Assembly: GCF_002005445.1 (NCBI RefSeq)
Contig: NZ_CP014692.1
Span: forward strand, 1,922,001-1,986,000
Reading direction: 5' to 3'
DNA from: Acetobacter aceti
GTDB lineage: Bacteria > Pseudomonadota > Alphaproteobacteria > Acetobacterales > Acetobacteraceae
DNA length: 64,000 bases
Shown: one piece after another, positions 1 to 9,488 of the stretch
Layout of the letters: every line of letters starts with the position of its first letter
Position numbering within the stretch: position 1 is the first letter of the stretch
Program-made: the position numbers and the translations under genes
Notes under the pieces: generated by a model
Told to the model about the DNA's origin: nothing
Seen by the model: only the letters and a program-made list of their open reading frames with translations
Databases searched by the model: none

Positions 1-2108
1 ATGAGCAGCACGGAAGACGCACGCTCAATCCGCCGTCCGAGGTCGAGGAACTGACGGCCACCGGACCGGACCATGCTTTCCGCGGTGAACCCGGACAGGG
101 TTGCGGAATACAGCAGCAGGTCATTGGTCAGCACCGACAGCAGATCCAGCATGCGGGATGGATCTGCACGACGAGGACGCCGATCCATCATTTGAAGGAT
201 CGCACCCGCACGATGGGAAATGAAGTCACGGACGTCCTGCGTCAGCCGATCAACCAGTTCCGGCACAAGACGGATTATCTTTCTCAGCACCCGGGCGAAG
301 AAACCGTCGGAGCTACCCACGGCGAACAGTTCGCGAACCATGCCGGCATACCCATATCCCGGCACAGGAGCTTCCTGCACGAGTCCCATGGTGCGCATCT
401 GCCGCATCAGGACTGCAATATCCGCCAGTTCCCGTGGGGATGGCTCAGTACCGGCCATATGCGTCATGACGACCCGCAGGAGGCGGGCGCCGCTCTCAAT
501 CTGCTCAAGATAACGTCCCAGCCAGAAGAAATCATCGGCCGCCCGGCTGGGAAGATCGCCCTGTGACCTTCGGATCGCCATCGGGCGCGCCCCGGAGAAA
601 GGGGTTTCCTGACGGGCAAAATGCTCATCCATCATGACCCAGACATCCTTGGTCGTCTGGTTTTCCCTGATCGGTCCAGCCGTGACGGCTTCTCCCGAGT
701 CAAACATGCGTGACACGCCACCGGGTAAAACCGACCAGCCACCCTCATCCTGAATCGCAAACATCCGCAGGACGATGGAACGCGGCACTATTTCCTTTTC
801 GCCGACACAGGGTGAAAGGGAGGCCAGAGGTTCACGGCAGGCAACGTAACGCCACGGCTCCGTCCGGACCTTCTCCCAGAGAAGGGCACGCTGTTTTTCG
901 TCCAGCATAGCCAGACGCTGAACGGGAAGCTCCTCCCCTATGGCGGAGACAACGGCCCAGTAGTCAGTGGTATCCTGATGCGACTGCGAACGCCCGAGCA
1001 GGAGCTGCTCGAGAAACACCCGGTTATCCGGCTGCCCCAGCCAGAGACTTTTCACATTTTCCAGACTGAGCGTTTCACCAAAAAGCCGCGATGCAATTTC
1101 AGGCAGAAACGACTGCACTCCAAGCGCTTCGATAAATCCGGCTCTGGGATCGTTGATCAGACGGACAGAACCGTTACGCGCAGCATCAAGCAGGCCAGCC
1201 ACGCCCGCAGCGCCTGTTCCATCCAGCTCAAGCGGATCAATCGAGTCAGCATTCTGCCTGACCAGCAGGACATCCACCTTTCGCAGCCCACGAACGGTCT
1301 TGAGCCACAGCTCTCCTTCCCGGACCGTAAGATCACCCGCTTCCACCAGCGTGCATCCCAGTTCCCGGGCAAGAATGACATGCTCGCTCCAGTAGGGACT
1401 GGTCGGTCCCGGCGTCAGAAGCGCCGGATGGGCTGTCTCGTTCATACCTTTCTTCTGAACACTGTCCTGCCAGCGCTCGAGGAAAGGGCCCAGCCTCTGC
1501 AATGCCGCCCCCGCGAACAGCTCGGGGATCGCCCTTGCCATCTGCCTGCGGTTTTCCAGCGCAAGGCCAACACCATTGCTCTGGCGCACACGATCCGCCA
1601 GCACACGCCACTGCCCATCAGATTCGCGGACAAGGTCCACGGCATAGGACGAGATGAAGTGATGAGGCGCAGGCTGAAGGGCGTCCACGTTTCCGCAGCG
1701 CAGAAAGCCTTTGTTGGCCCATACCAGCGCGGGAGGCAGCAGATGATCCGCCAGCACTCTGCGTTCGCCATATACATCCCGGAGAGTGGCTTCCAGAAGA
1801 CGCGCCCTCTGGATGATGCCGTCTTCCAGCCTGCCGAATTCGTCCGCCTTCAGGAGCAAGGGTATCGGATCGCACTGCGCTCCGATGAAACTGCCTTCAT
1901 TCCGGTTGTCCGCGGATTCCTCGACACGGGCAGATGGGGAAGGCAACAGCGCTCCGGTCTGATCGGCCAGGGCAAGCGCAATCTGCTGCTGACGCGACCG
2001 GAGTTCCTGATGTCCCAGATCGGAAATGGCGCTGAGAAGACGGCGCCACTGTGGGCGCACGCCTCCCTGTCCGTTGACCATCTCATCAATTGGAATCGCG
2101 CCACTCAT
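1..2108 (-). CDS. Circularly permuted ATP-grasp (type 2) / alpha-E domain fusion protein, 3' end outside window
   Basis: The minus-strand frame stays open from about 2153 to the left edge, so the C-terminus is missing. The first roughly 500 residues read as a circularly permuted ATP-grasp domain (DUF404/DUF407 type): there is an early VNGQGGVRPQW segment and a later GSVRLINDPRAGFIEALG stretch typical of the family. From about residue 519 an alpha-E domain (DUF403) begins with SRAADDFFWLGRYLEQIE. In most genomes these are two adjacent genes; here they are one polypeptide. The family is predicted to form amide bonds in a peptide-synthesis or protein-modification system; substrates are unknown. 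In-frame ATGs lie at 2153, 2141 and 2108. None has a convincing ribosome site; I chose 2108 because it sits just before the conserved region. It shares strand and context with the metallopeptidase and transglutaminase/DUF2126 genes upstream. Confidence 0.85.
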   Translation of the reverse strand, partial: MSGAIPIDEMVNGQGGVRPQWRRLLSAISDLGHQELRSRQQQIALALADQTGALLPSPSARVEESADNRNEGSFIGAQCDPIPLLLKADEFGRLEDGIIQRARLLEATLRDVYGERRVLADHLLPPALVWANKGFLRCGNVDALQPAPHHFISSYAVDLVRESDGQWRVLADRVRQSNGVGLALENRRQMARAIPELFAGAALQRLGPFLERWQDSVQKKGMNETAHPALLTPGPTSPYWSEHVILARELGCTLVEAGDLTVREGELWLKTVRGLRKVDVLLVRQNADSIDPLELDGTGAAGVAGLLDAARNGSVRLINDPRAGFIEALGVQSFLPEIASRLFGETLSLENVKSLWLGQPDNRVFLEQLLLGRSQSHQDTTDYWAVVSAIGEELPVQRLAMLDEKQRALLWEKVRTEPWRYVACREPLASLSPCVGEKEIVPRSIVLRMFAIQDEGGWSVLPGGVSRMFDSGEAVTAGPIRENQTTKDVWVMMDEHFARQETPFSGARPMAIRRSQGDLPSRAADDFFWLGRYLEQIESGARLLRVVMTHMAGTEPSPRELADIAVLMRQMRTMGLVQEAPVPGYGYAGMVRELFAVGSSDGFFARVLRKIIRLVPELVDRLTQDVRDFISHRAGAILQMMDRRPRRADPSRMLDLLSVLTNDLLLYSATLSGFTAESMVRSGGRQFLDLGRRIERASSVLL

Positions 2109-2200
2109 CCGATCGGTTCTAGGGTGTCGCACTCTCTCCATGCAATCCTGCATTGAAGAATGCGACAGATTTCCTGCATGAAACAATACAGATCAATGAC

Positions 2201-3295
2201 TTACTGTGGCGCGGAGATCACGGGTGGAAGAGGCAATCCATGCACGAGATCATGAACGAAACGCAGTTTTTCCGTGATGGAGGGCGTAATCACAAACGGA
2301 TAAAGGTCCGGCTGCCCCATTGAGCGGTTGAGCGCGTTCACTGCCAGCGTGAGCGGAGGCCAGGCCACCAGCAGTTCATCGAAGCTTGCAGCGCCGTAGG
2401 CGTCGAAATTGAAACTCTGGGACAGGCTGCCATCCTGCGCGACAGTGGGGCTTACCGCCACACCAAAGGACACCGCTGTCTGGAGCGTATCCACGATATG
2501 CAAATAGTGCGCCCATGTTTCCGCAAAATCTTCCCATGGATGGGTTGTGGCGTAAGAACTGACATAATGTTCCTCCCAGCCTGCCGGCGGACCATTCTCA
2601 TAATGCTGCTGAAGGGCTGCGCCGTAATCCTGTGTATGATCGCCAAACATGGCGCGACAGGCGTCCTCGTGACCCGCATCGCGCACCAGTATATTCCAGT
2701 AGAAATGCCCGACTTCATGCCGGAAATGCCCGAGCAGCGTACGATAGTGCTCACCCATTTCGACACGCATTTTCTCACGCTCGGCATCATCCGCCTCGCG
2801 TAGCGCTATGGTGATCTCGCCCTCGTCATGGCCCGTCATGACCTTCTCTTCGCCGTTTTCCGGGTCTTCAGGAAAACTGAACACCAGTCCGCCCGTCGGG
2901 TTCTCGGCACGGGTCGGTATGGGAAGGTTCAGCAGAAGAAGACTGTAGAAGAGGCGATGCTTGGCCTGCTCCAGACTTCGCCACAACTCCTGATTCCCTT
3001 CCTTGTTCAGGTCGGGGATGACGTGATTATAGCGGCACGCCATACAGAGCGCGTCAGAGCTTCCCTCAGGAACCAGCCAGTTGCAGACATCATATTCTGC
3101 ATTTGTGCAAAGGAAACGTGTGGGCGCCTGAGCGTCAATCCCTACGGCAAGCCAGCCATTGTCATCCGCATTCGGTTCAAGCGCCAGCAGCCTGCCTGTT
3201 TCCGTGCAATAACCCAGCCTGTGACCACATCTTTCACAGTGTGTATTCTCAAAAAAAAGAACCTGACCGCAACTCTGACAACTGAACAGCTTCAT
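2201..3295 (-). CDS. Zinc-ribbon putative zinc-binding metallopeptidase
   Basis: A 364-residue protein. The N-terminus has a two-pair zinc ribbon (CQSCG then CERCG), followed by a family-typical region that ends in a gluzincin-like HEVGH motif near residue 188 inside HFRHEVGHFYWN. This matches the putative zinc-binding metallopeptidase family that recurs beside ATP-grasp/alpha-E and transglutaminase genes in proteobacteria. No signal peptide is visible, so a cytoplasmic location is likely. The start at 3295 (MKLFSCQSCG) is preferred to the upstream 3322 ATG because the zinc ribbon begins right there. It lies between the DUF2126/transglutaminase gene and the ATP-grasp/alpha-E gene on the same strand. 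Substrate is unknown; processing or turnover of the peptide product made by the neighbours is a guess from context. Confidence 0.8.
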   Translation of the reverse strand: MKLFSCQSCGQVLFFENTHCERCGHRLGYCTETGRLLALEPNADDNGWLAVGIDAQAPTRFLCTNAEYDVCNWLVPEGSSDALCMACRYNHVIPDLNKEGNQELWRSLEQAKHRLFYSLLLLNLPIPTRAENPTGGLVFSFPEDPENGEEKVMTGHDEGEITIALREADDAEREKMRVEMGEHYRTLLGHFRHEVGHFYWNILVRDAGHEDACRAMFGDHTQDYGAALQQHYENGPPAGWEEHYVSSYATTHPWEDFAETWAHYLHIVDTLQTAVSFGVAVSPTVAQDGSLSQSFNFDAYGAASFDELLVAWPPLTLAVNALNRSMGQPDLYPFVITPSITEKLRFVHDLVHGLPLPPVISAPQ

Positions 3296-3322
3296 GACAG
3301 CACAATTTCCCTCTGCATCCAT

Positions 3323-3953
3323 CTGTCCGGTGAACGTGCTTCAGACGGTTTCGTTGCCAAAAGTCTCTGCGCAGCAATTCATTTTTTTCTATAATTATAT
3401 GTTTGTGAACGTAACTTTAATCTGCAAATGATTTTTCAGCGCGACCGTTTTTATTGCCGGACAGATTGAGAGAGCCCGGCCTTTAACGCCCCGACCTGCA
3501 TATCTCTCAACACCGCGACTGCGACGACAATTCAGACCCGCGCAGAGGACGACGAACTGATTTTTCTGGCCGTCCTCGCGGATGAAAACATGGCTTTCCT
3601 TTCCTGACGATCATTCCGCTCTCTCTTGCCGCATTTCCAATGTCACCAGCTTCTGAAATCAACTTGTGACCAATCGGAAGAAACGGGAAATTACGCCAAC
3701 CGATACTGTCGGGCGAACAGAAAACGCCAACAGGAGCGCGCAAGCTGAAGAGACTCCCGTCAGAACAGCCTTCTGGAGCCGTTTGATATTTCTTCTTACA
3801 GGAGCACAGAAGACGCCTTGTCGACGTTCAGATCGATCAACGCACAGGGTCGGGTCCGACAAAGATCACAAACAGGACATTTATTCCATTCGTTCCTGAT
3901 TAAATCAGGAATTTTCGAAAACTTTCTTTCAAAAAAGCTTCACTGACGGAACG
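3323..3953. other. Intergenic region without supportable gene
   Basis: About 630 bases between the metallopeptidase gene and the terminator of the transglutaminase/DUF2126 gene. Only short ORFs with no family-like composition are present. The part next to 3400-3440 is AT-rich and could hold the promoter of the metallopeptidase gene, but I see no clear -35/-10 pair. Confidence 0.5.
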
Positions 3954-3983
3954 CCGGCGGGGCATTGAAAAATACCCCGCCGG
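3954..3983 (-). terminator. Intrinsic terminator of the transglutaminase/DUF2126 gene
   Basis: A 9-bp perfect stem (CCGGCGGGG / CCCCGCCGG) with a 12-base AT-rich loop lies 11 bases after the stop codon at 3994. On the minus strand a T-rich stretch follows some 25 bases further on, so it is not a textbook stem plus U-tract. It suggests this gene is terminated separately from the metallopeptidase gene downstream. Confidence 0.6.
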
Positions 3984-3993
3984 TCACGGTTTT

Positions 3994-6900
3994 TCAGAAC
4001 CGTCTGAGGTCCAGCGTCCTCGGCTGCTCCAGCGACCGCTCCACATGCGGCTCCTTCATGGTCCCGGACGTATGACCAAACGGGAAGAAGCGGATGCGAC
4101 GGCGCGCCTCTGCCTCATTGGCGTTGACGGGGCGCGTCTCGTAACTCCGCCCGCCCGGATGCGTGACATGGTAGGTCATCCCGCCGATGCTGCGTCCGGT
4201 CCATGTGTCATAGATGTCAAAGACCAGAGGAGATTCGACTCCGATGGTCGGATGCAGCGAACTGGGCGGATTCCACGCCTTGAACCGCACGCCTCCGACA
4301 TATTCTCCCTGTCGCTGCGTACCGGTCAGCGGCACCGCGCAACCGTTGCAGGCGAGGATGTACCGCTCGTCCACCCAGCCGGAAACAAGGGCCTGCACAC
4401 GCTCGACAGAACTGTCGACATAGCGCGCCGTGCCACCGGCCACAGGCTCTTCCGCAAGGGTATTCCACGGCTCCAGAGCCGTGCGGAGCTCCAGCGTCAT
4501 CCCCAACTCGGTGATGGAGCCGATTTCCGGGAAACGGAACTGAAAATGAGGCTCGAACCACTCGGCTTCGATCGGCGCACCCAACAGACGGAGTTCGTCG
4601 ATTGCATCCCCGAAATCCTGCCTCACATAGTGCGGCAACATGAAATCATCATGCAGACGGGTGCCCCAGCGCACCAGACGGCGCTCATACGGCTTCTTCC
4701 AGAACGCCGCGACCGCTGCGCGCATCAGCAGCACCTGCGCCGCCGACATCCGGTGATGGGGCGGCATTTCGAATGCACGGTATTCCATCAGCCCCAGCCG
4801 CCCGGAACTGCTTTCCGGCGCGTAGAGCTTGTCGATGCAGAATTCCGTGCGGTGGGTGTTGCCGGTGATATCCGCGAACAGGTTGCGGAACAGCCGGTCC
4901 GTCAGCCATGGCGGCGTGAACACCTCCCGGTTGACCTGCCGGAACGCGATCTCCAGCTCATAGAGAGCATCCTGTCGGGCTTCGTCGATACGCGGATGCT
5001 GGGAACTCGGGCCAATGAACAGGCCGCTGAACAGATAGGACAGTGACGGGTGATTATGCCAGAATCCAGCCAGTGACTTGAGCAGGTCGGGCCTGCGAAG
5101 GAATGGACTATCCTCGGCGCTGGCCGCTCCCATCACCACGTGATTGCCGCCACCCGTGCCGACGTGACGTCCATCAAGCATGAATTTTTCCGCAATCAGC
5201 CCGACCTTACGGGCTTCCTCGTAAAGCTGGCTGCTGCGGGTCTCATACTCATCCCAGCTTGCTGCCGGATGCACGTTGACCTCGATCACACCCGGATCAG
5301 GCGTGATGGAAAAGGACAGCAGACGCGGATCACGGGGTGGCGCATAGCCTTCCAGCACGATCTTGCGCCCGAACTCGGCGGCTGTCGCCTCGACGGCGGC
5401 GCAGAGATCCAGCCAGTCCTCGACAGCGTAAAGCGGCGGGAAGAACACATGCAGGATACCGCCGCGGGATTCCACGGTAAGCGCCGTGCGGACGACATCA
5501 GGTTCCTCACGATTGACCTCCAGCAGATGCTCGCTGAGCGCCTTTTCAGTGCTGATCCGCCAGGGTTTGCGTACAGGGTAAGGCGGCAGCGCCGGAAGAT
5601 CGGAGAGTTGCGCGACCGGACGCTCAGGAGGCGCAACCGATCTTCTGATAAGATCAGGCACATCCGCACGATAGGTCTGCGCTGAACGCCGCGCGAAGGC
5701 CGGATGGGGCGGCAGACGGGGATGCGGTGCGAAAGGATCGACCGGAAACGACGGCTCGATATCATCGGCATCCGCCCAGGGCAGACTCTGAAGAGGAAGG
5801 CGGAAACCAATGGAAGAGTCGCCGGGCACAAGGAAGATCGTCTCACCCCGCATGAACCAGCGACCCGACTGCCAGCGTCGCACCCTATCCTGCACGGTCA
5901 CCCTGAGCGGCAGCACTGACCCGGATTCGCGCGACAACCCACGACCGAAGACACGCGCCAGACGCTCCCGTTCCATCGGGTCATTCAGCTTCGAGCCTTC
6001 CGCGAGCACGTTGGCTGGCAGGCGATGCTCTTTCCAGAGGTAGTAATGGATATCTTCGTACGCTGGCGTGACGAGTTCCGGATCAACCTGCAACCTGGCC
6101 GCCAGTGACTGGGCGAAACGTCTTGCATCATGCTCCGTGGCGTTGTCGGTATCGTCGTCTGACGCAAGCAGGCCACGATCAAGCCAGACCGGTTCCCCGT
6201 CGCGCCGCCAGTATGTGGTCAGCGCCCAGCGCGGAAGCTGCTCGCCCGGATAATGCTTGCCGAACAGGGTCATGTAGGTTGCGCCGGGCGACCAGATCGT
6301 CATGAGACGCCGTAACAGACGGTTGGCGTAAGCCCGTTTGGTCGGGCCGAGAGCCTCGATATTCCATTCAGGCGCATCCATGTCATCTGCGGCGATAAAG
6401 GTCGGCTCGCCGCCCATGGTCAGGCGGACGTCACCGTCTTCAAGCTGCCTTTCGACCGCCTCGCCCGCATCAAGAATGGCGTCCCACGTCCGCTCGTCAT
6501 ACGGTTTTGTCGTACGGGGTGTTTCGGCGACGCGCTTCACCTGCATGTCGAACCCGAATTCGGTTTCGCACAACTCGACACCGCCGGAGATCGGAGCAGC
6601 CGAACCGGGTTCAGGGGTCGCCGCGAGCGGGATATGTCCTTCACCCGTCAGCATGCCGGACGTGGCATCGAGCCCGATCCAGCCCGCGCCGGGAAGGTAG
6701 ACTTCGGCCCATGCGTGCAGATCGGTGAAGTCTCTGGCTGGTCCTTCCGGTCCCTCCAGAGGTTTTTCATCCGCAACGAGCTGGATCAGGTAACCTGACA
6801 CAAACCGGGCGGCGTAACCGAGGTTACGGAGAAGCTGAACGAGCAGCCAGGCGCTGTCACGGCAGGAGCCCTTGCCTTCTTCGAGCGTCTTTTCCGGCAG

Positions 6901-7407
6901 CCAGACGCCGGGCTCCATCCGGACGATATAGCTGATGCGTTTCTGCACGATCTGGTTCAGCGCCACCAGCATATCGACGGTGCGCTGTTTTTCCCCCGGA
7001 ATTTCAGCAAGCAGCGCCTTGAGCAGAGGGCCGGCCGGTTCCAGCTTTCTATAAGGAGCCAGTTCCTGATCCAGAACATGGTCGTAAGTAAACGGCCACT
7101 CTTCCGCATCGGGTTCAAGGAAGAAGTCGAAAGGATTGATGGTCGCCATGTCCGCGACAAGATCGACGGTGACATCGAAATGGGTGACGCGTTCGGGGAA
7201 AACCACGCGCGCCTGCCAGTTTCCCGAAGGATCCTGCATCCAGTTGATGAAATGAGGCTCCGGTTCGATGGTCAGCGCATAGGATAGGATATTTGTCCTG
7301 GCATGTGCCGCAGGTCTGAGGCGAATGACCTGAGGCCCCATCATAACAGGGCGGTCATAATGATACGTTGTCTTGTGAGTCAGCGCGACGTTCAGCGTCA
7401 TCGTCAT
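3994..7407 (-). CDS. Transglutaminase-like / DUF2126 putative amidoligase
   Basis: A 1137-residue two-part protein. The first 110 residues match the bacterial transglutaminase-like N-terminal region (TYHYDRPVMMGPQVIRLRP). A transglutaminase-like core follows, with catalytic Cys near residue 180 (GKGSCRDSAW), His near 228 (DLHAWAEVYLPG) and Asp near 244 (GLDATSG). The remaining 800 residues are DUF2126, which Pfam describes as a putative amidoligase. Full length is usual for the family. The protein probably acts in the cytoplasm because no signal peptide is seen. Two possible starts (7407 and 7401) differ by two residues. The gene diverges from a Nudix-like gene over 144 bases. The combination with ATP-grasp/alpha-E and a metallopeptidase is a known conserved neighbourhood of unproven biochemical role. 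Confidence 0.9.
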   Translation of the reverse strand: MTMTLNVALTHKTTYHYDRPVMMGPQVIRLRPAAHARTNILSYALTIEPEPHFINWMQDPSGNWQARVVFPERVTHFDVTVDLVADMATINPFDFFLEPDAEEWPFTYDHVLDQELAPYRKLEPAGPLLKALLAEIPGEKQRTVDMLVALNQIVQKRISYIVRMEPGVWLPEKTLEEGKGSCRDSAWLLVQLLRNLGYAARFVSGYLIQLVADEKPLEGPEGPARDFTDLHAWAEVYLPGAGWIGLDATSGMLTGEGHIPLAATPEPGSAAPISGGVELCETEFGFDMQVKRVAETPRTTKPYDERTWDAILDAGEAVERQLEDGDVRLTMGGEPTFIAADDMDAPEWNIEALGPTKRAYANRLLRRLMTIWSPGATYMTLFGKHYPGEQLPRWALTTYWRRDGEPVWLDRGLLASDDDTDNATEHDARRFAQSLAARLQVDPELVTPAYEDIHYYLWKEHRLPANVLAEGSKLNDPMERERLARVFGRGLSRESGSVLPLRVTVQDRVRRWQSGRWFMRGETIFLVPGDSSIGFRLPLQSLPWADADDIEPSFPVDPFAPHPRLPPHPAFARRSAQTYRADVPDLIRRSVAPPERPVAQLSDLPALPPYPVRKPWRISTEKALSEHLLEVNREEPDVVRTALTVESRGGILHVFFPPLYAVEDWLDLCAAVEATAAEFGRKIVLEGYAPPRDPRLLSFSITPDPGVIEVNVHPAASWDEYETRSSQLYEEARKVGLIAEKFMLDGRHVGTGGGNHVVMGAASAEDSPFLRRPDLLKSLAGFWHNHPSLSYLFSGLFIGPSSQHPRIDEARQDALYELEIAFRQVNREVFTPPWLTDRLFRNLFADITGNTHRTEFCIDKLYAPESSSGRLGLMEYRAFEMPPHHRMSAAQVLLMRAAVAAFWKKPYERRLVRWGTRLHDDFMLPHYVRQDFGDAIDELRLLGAPIEAEWFEPHFQFRFPEIGSITELGMTLELRTALEPWNTLAEEPVAGGTARYVDSSVERVQALVSGWVDERYILACNGCAVPLTGTQRQGEYVGGVRFKAWNPPSSLHPTIGVESPLVFDIYDTWTGRSIGGMTYHVTHPGGRSYETRPVNANEAEARRRIRFFPFGHTSGTMKEPHVERSLEQPRTLDLRRF

Positions 7408-7551
7408 CTTTCCAGATCGGTCCGTTAAGGATTAAACCTCACCTCTCGTCACTTCGACAGTCTTTTTCGTTACGATTCAAAAAAAAATTACCGATACCTC
7501 TCGAAAAAGACAGCATTCTGTCATGCACACATCCTGCCCTGAAGAGCCGAA

Positions 7552-8298
7552 ATGCCTGCCTCATCCGACAGTTCCGAAACCTCCTGCAATCTCGCTCATG
7601 ACCTGCGGGACTGGCGCTGCGAAGAGCTTCAGCCTGATGTCCGCCTGATCGTGAATGAGTCGGAACCTGAGTTGACGCCAGATGTGGAAAGGCATGTTCA
7701 GGCCATCTGGGACAAGGCCCGCGCTCTCCGTCCCAAACTTTTTAACGGGCGGATTTTCTGCATGGACAGAATCGCCCCTGACCGGATCGAAGGTCACTGG
7801 ACAGAATACCGTCGGGCGCTGGCTCAAATGGCGGAACCGACGATTTTCGGAGATACTCCGCTCCACCAGCTTGCTGTTTGCGGACTGCTTCGCTGCGCGG
7901 ACGGCGTCGTTCTGGGGCGACGCCATCCCTCGTCGCTTTATCTTGGCGGGTTCTGGCAGTCACCGCCTGCGGGAACGGTGGAAATGCGGAAAGAGGCGCA
8001 GTCTTTCTCTCTTGCCGACCAGATTCTGGCGGAAGCAGAAGAGGAGGTGGGCCTCACCCATCATGATGTCAGTGTCTCGGCTCCCCGCCTTGCTGTCACT
8101 CACTCCAGAACAGCCATTGTCGATATTGGCGTTCCCCTGACAACACCGCTTTCCTTTACTGCCGTTCAGGACAGATGGATGTCTCATGCCAACAGGGAAT
8201 ACGATCGGCTGACTGTGATTTCAGATGACCAGATTGAGGACTGGCGCCTGCGGGAAGACGTTCTGCCCACGACACGCGCCCTGCTCCACACGAAATGA
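7552..8298 (+). CDS. Nudix hydrolase-like protein with imperfect Nudix box
   Basis: A 248-residue protein. The C-terminal half has Nudix features: LLRCADGVVLGRRHPSSLY, then GGFWQSPPAGTVE, then a helix ending LAEAEEEVGL. The catalytic glutamates of the REUxEExGU box are kept, but the arginine is replaced by alanine and the loop before the helix is longer than usual. The N-terminal 90 residues (with WDKARALRPKLFNGRIF) resemble the extra domain of Nudix proteins acting on larger nucleotide-linked substrates, so I cannot name a substrate. It is transcribed alone, divergently from the transglutaminase/DUF2126 gene. The family call is good and the activity is uncertain. Confidence 0.7.
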   Translation: MPASSDSSETSCNLAHDLRDWRCEELQPDVRLIVNESEPELTPDVERHVQAIWDKARALRPKLFNGRIFCMDRIAPDRIEGHWTEYRRALAQMAEPTIFGDTPLHQLAVCGLLRCADGVVLGRRHPSSLYLGGFWQSPPAGTVEMRKEAQSFSLADQILAEAEEEVGLTHHDVSVSAPRLAVTHSRTAIVDIGVPLTTPLSFTAVQDRWMSHANREYDRLTVISDDQIEDWRLREDVLPTTRALLHTK

Positions 8299-8419
8299 GA
8301 CCTTTTGTTACAGTCATGTGTTTCATTCATGGCTGCAATACGATTTTCATTTACCGAAATGATCAGCAATGCTAGATTTGCTTCAGGATTAAGCCCCAAA
8401 CGAAACAGGAGCCCGTGCC

Positions 8420-8539
8420 ATGGTCACCCGCATTGCTCGTTTTGTCTCGAATGGCCTGATTGCCGTTCTGGTGGCGTCGAAGGACGAAGTCGGCATTTCA
8501 GTAACTGGCGCTACTCCGTCACAGCAAAAACCCTTCTAG
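8420..8539 (+). CDS. Possible small protein of 39 residues
   Basis: A short ORF beginning MVTRIARFVSNGLIAVLV. It is preceded by AGGAG about nine bases upstream, a good ribosome site. The N-terminal half is amphipathic to hydrophobic; the rest is polar. I recognise no family. It may be a real small membrane-associated protein or a chance ORF. It stands alone between the Nudix-like gene and a gene-poor region. Confidence 0.25.
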   Translation: MVTRIARFVSNGLIAVLVASKDEVGISVTGATPSQQKPF

Positions 8540-9188
8540 GTTTGCAACGCATTCGTTGGCGCAGAAGATGAATCTTGCTGCCATATGAATTGTGGACATC
8601 AATATATAAGCGCAGTGATTGTATCGTATGGCGATTCATTGCCAAACTTTGAATGTTATAAACATCCTTTTGATAAGATGGCGTTTTTATACAGATACCA
8701 GATGTAGGAAGGTTTTGATTTTCGATTGTTTTTCTTCGAAATGCAGGCAGCAATATTCCATCGTGGGGGAGCCGCCTGATTTTATTACAGCCATCTCCCC
8801 GCTCCCCCAACAATCTCTCCTGCCTTACCGGAGAGATTGATCAGAAGAATATACGAACATCTGAAGCTACTGACCTGACCCGCAGTCAGATAAAGGCTAA
8901 CAGATCTGCCTTGGCTATATCGACAAAATTACGGGGCTTTGAATTCAGTCAGCTTTTGTGCGTTCGATACGGCGGGAGGAAGCCTTTTTTTGAATAAAAA
9001 GTCTGATGTTTGGTAAGCTTTCAAGTGTATCGCATCAGCCACAAACACAAGCCCGTGGAAAAAGCATATTGATCTTCTCCATCTGCCGCTCAGACAGAAA
9101 AAACAACTCATTCACAAACTCATCCTCTACTGGCGAACCGGCGAATCACAATTGATCGTTCAGCCCAACAAACCAGCAGATCCTGATT
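8540..9188. other. Gene-poor region, no supportable feature
   Basis: About 650 bases of mixed composition with stops in all frames every few dozen codons. The 8900-9120 part has slightly more coding-like composition and may be an old decayed gene. I could not match its short translations to a transposase or any other family. Confidence 0.4.
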
Positions 9189-9488
9189 CTAATTGGCCGC
9201 ATTCTTGTTTTTTGCATTGAAAAACAAGAAAAAATACATCATGTACAATAGTTTAAAACAGTACAATAAGAACGAAAAATAATTATCAGTTTTTGTATGG
9301 TTTGACGGATGACAAAATGCACTGTACCCAAAATAATACTCTGGATCCTTATGATAAATTATATCATAAGGAAAATTAGAGTAAATTATAACGCCTAAAA
9401 ACGATGCAAATGGAATAAAGCCATATTTAAATTTTGAAAACCAAAGAATAACCAAAGAATAACCAAAGAATAACCAAAGAATAACCAA
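9189..9488 (-). pseudogene. Downstream half of a repeat-split membrane protein ORF
   Basis: This 99-codon reading frame has no ATG of its own at the 5' end: it begins at a TTG inside the 11-bp repeat array. It continues as a hydrophobic, aromatic-rich protein (KFKYGFIPFASFLGVIIY, then SFLLYCFKLLYMMYFF) that looks like two further membrane segments. It overlaps the upstream ORF (9427-9729) in another frame. One extra 11-bp repeat, or two fewer, would join the two into a single frame of about 183 codons (with one extra copy). Composition is very AT-rich, unlike the neighbours. No family is recognised. It could be the OFF state of a phase-variable gene or a decayed gene. Confidence 0.4.

Noticed and set aside
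978-2156. Long plus-strand ORF of 392 codons
   Set aside because: It lies opposite the ATP-grasp/alpha-E frame and its composition (Arg/Gln/His-rich, no family motifs) is that of an antisense shadow.
4045-5046. Plus-strand ORF of 333 codons
   Set aside because: Antisense to the well-supported transglutaminase/DUF2126 gene; no protein-like motifs.
8929-9111. Possible insertion-sequence transposase remnant
   Set aside because: The translation has no recognisable DDE motif, and no inverted terminal repeats were found around it.
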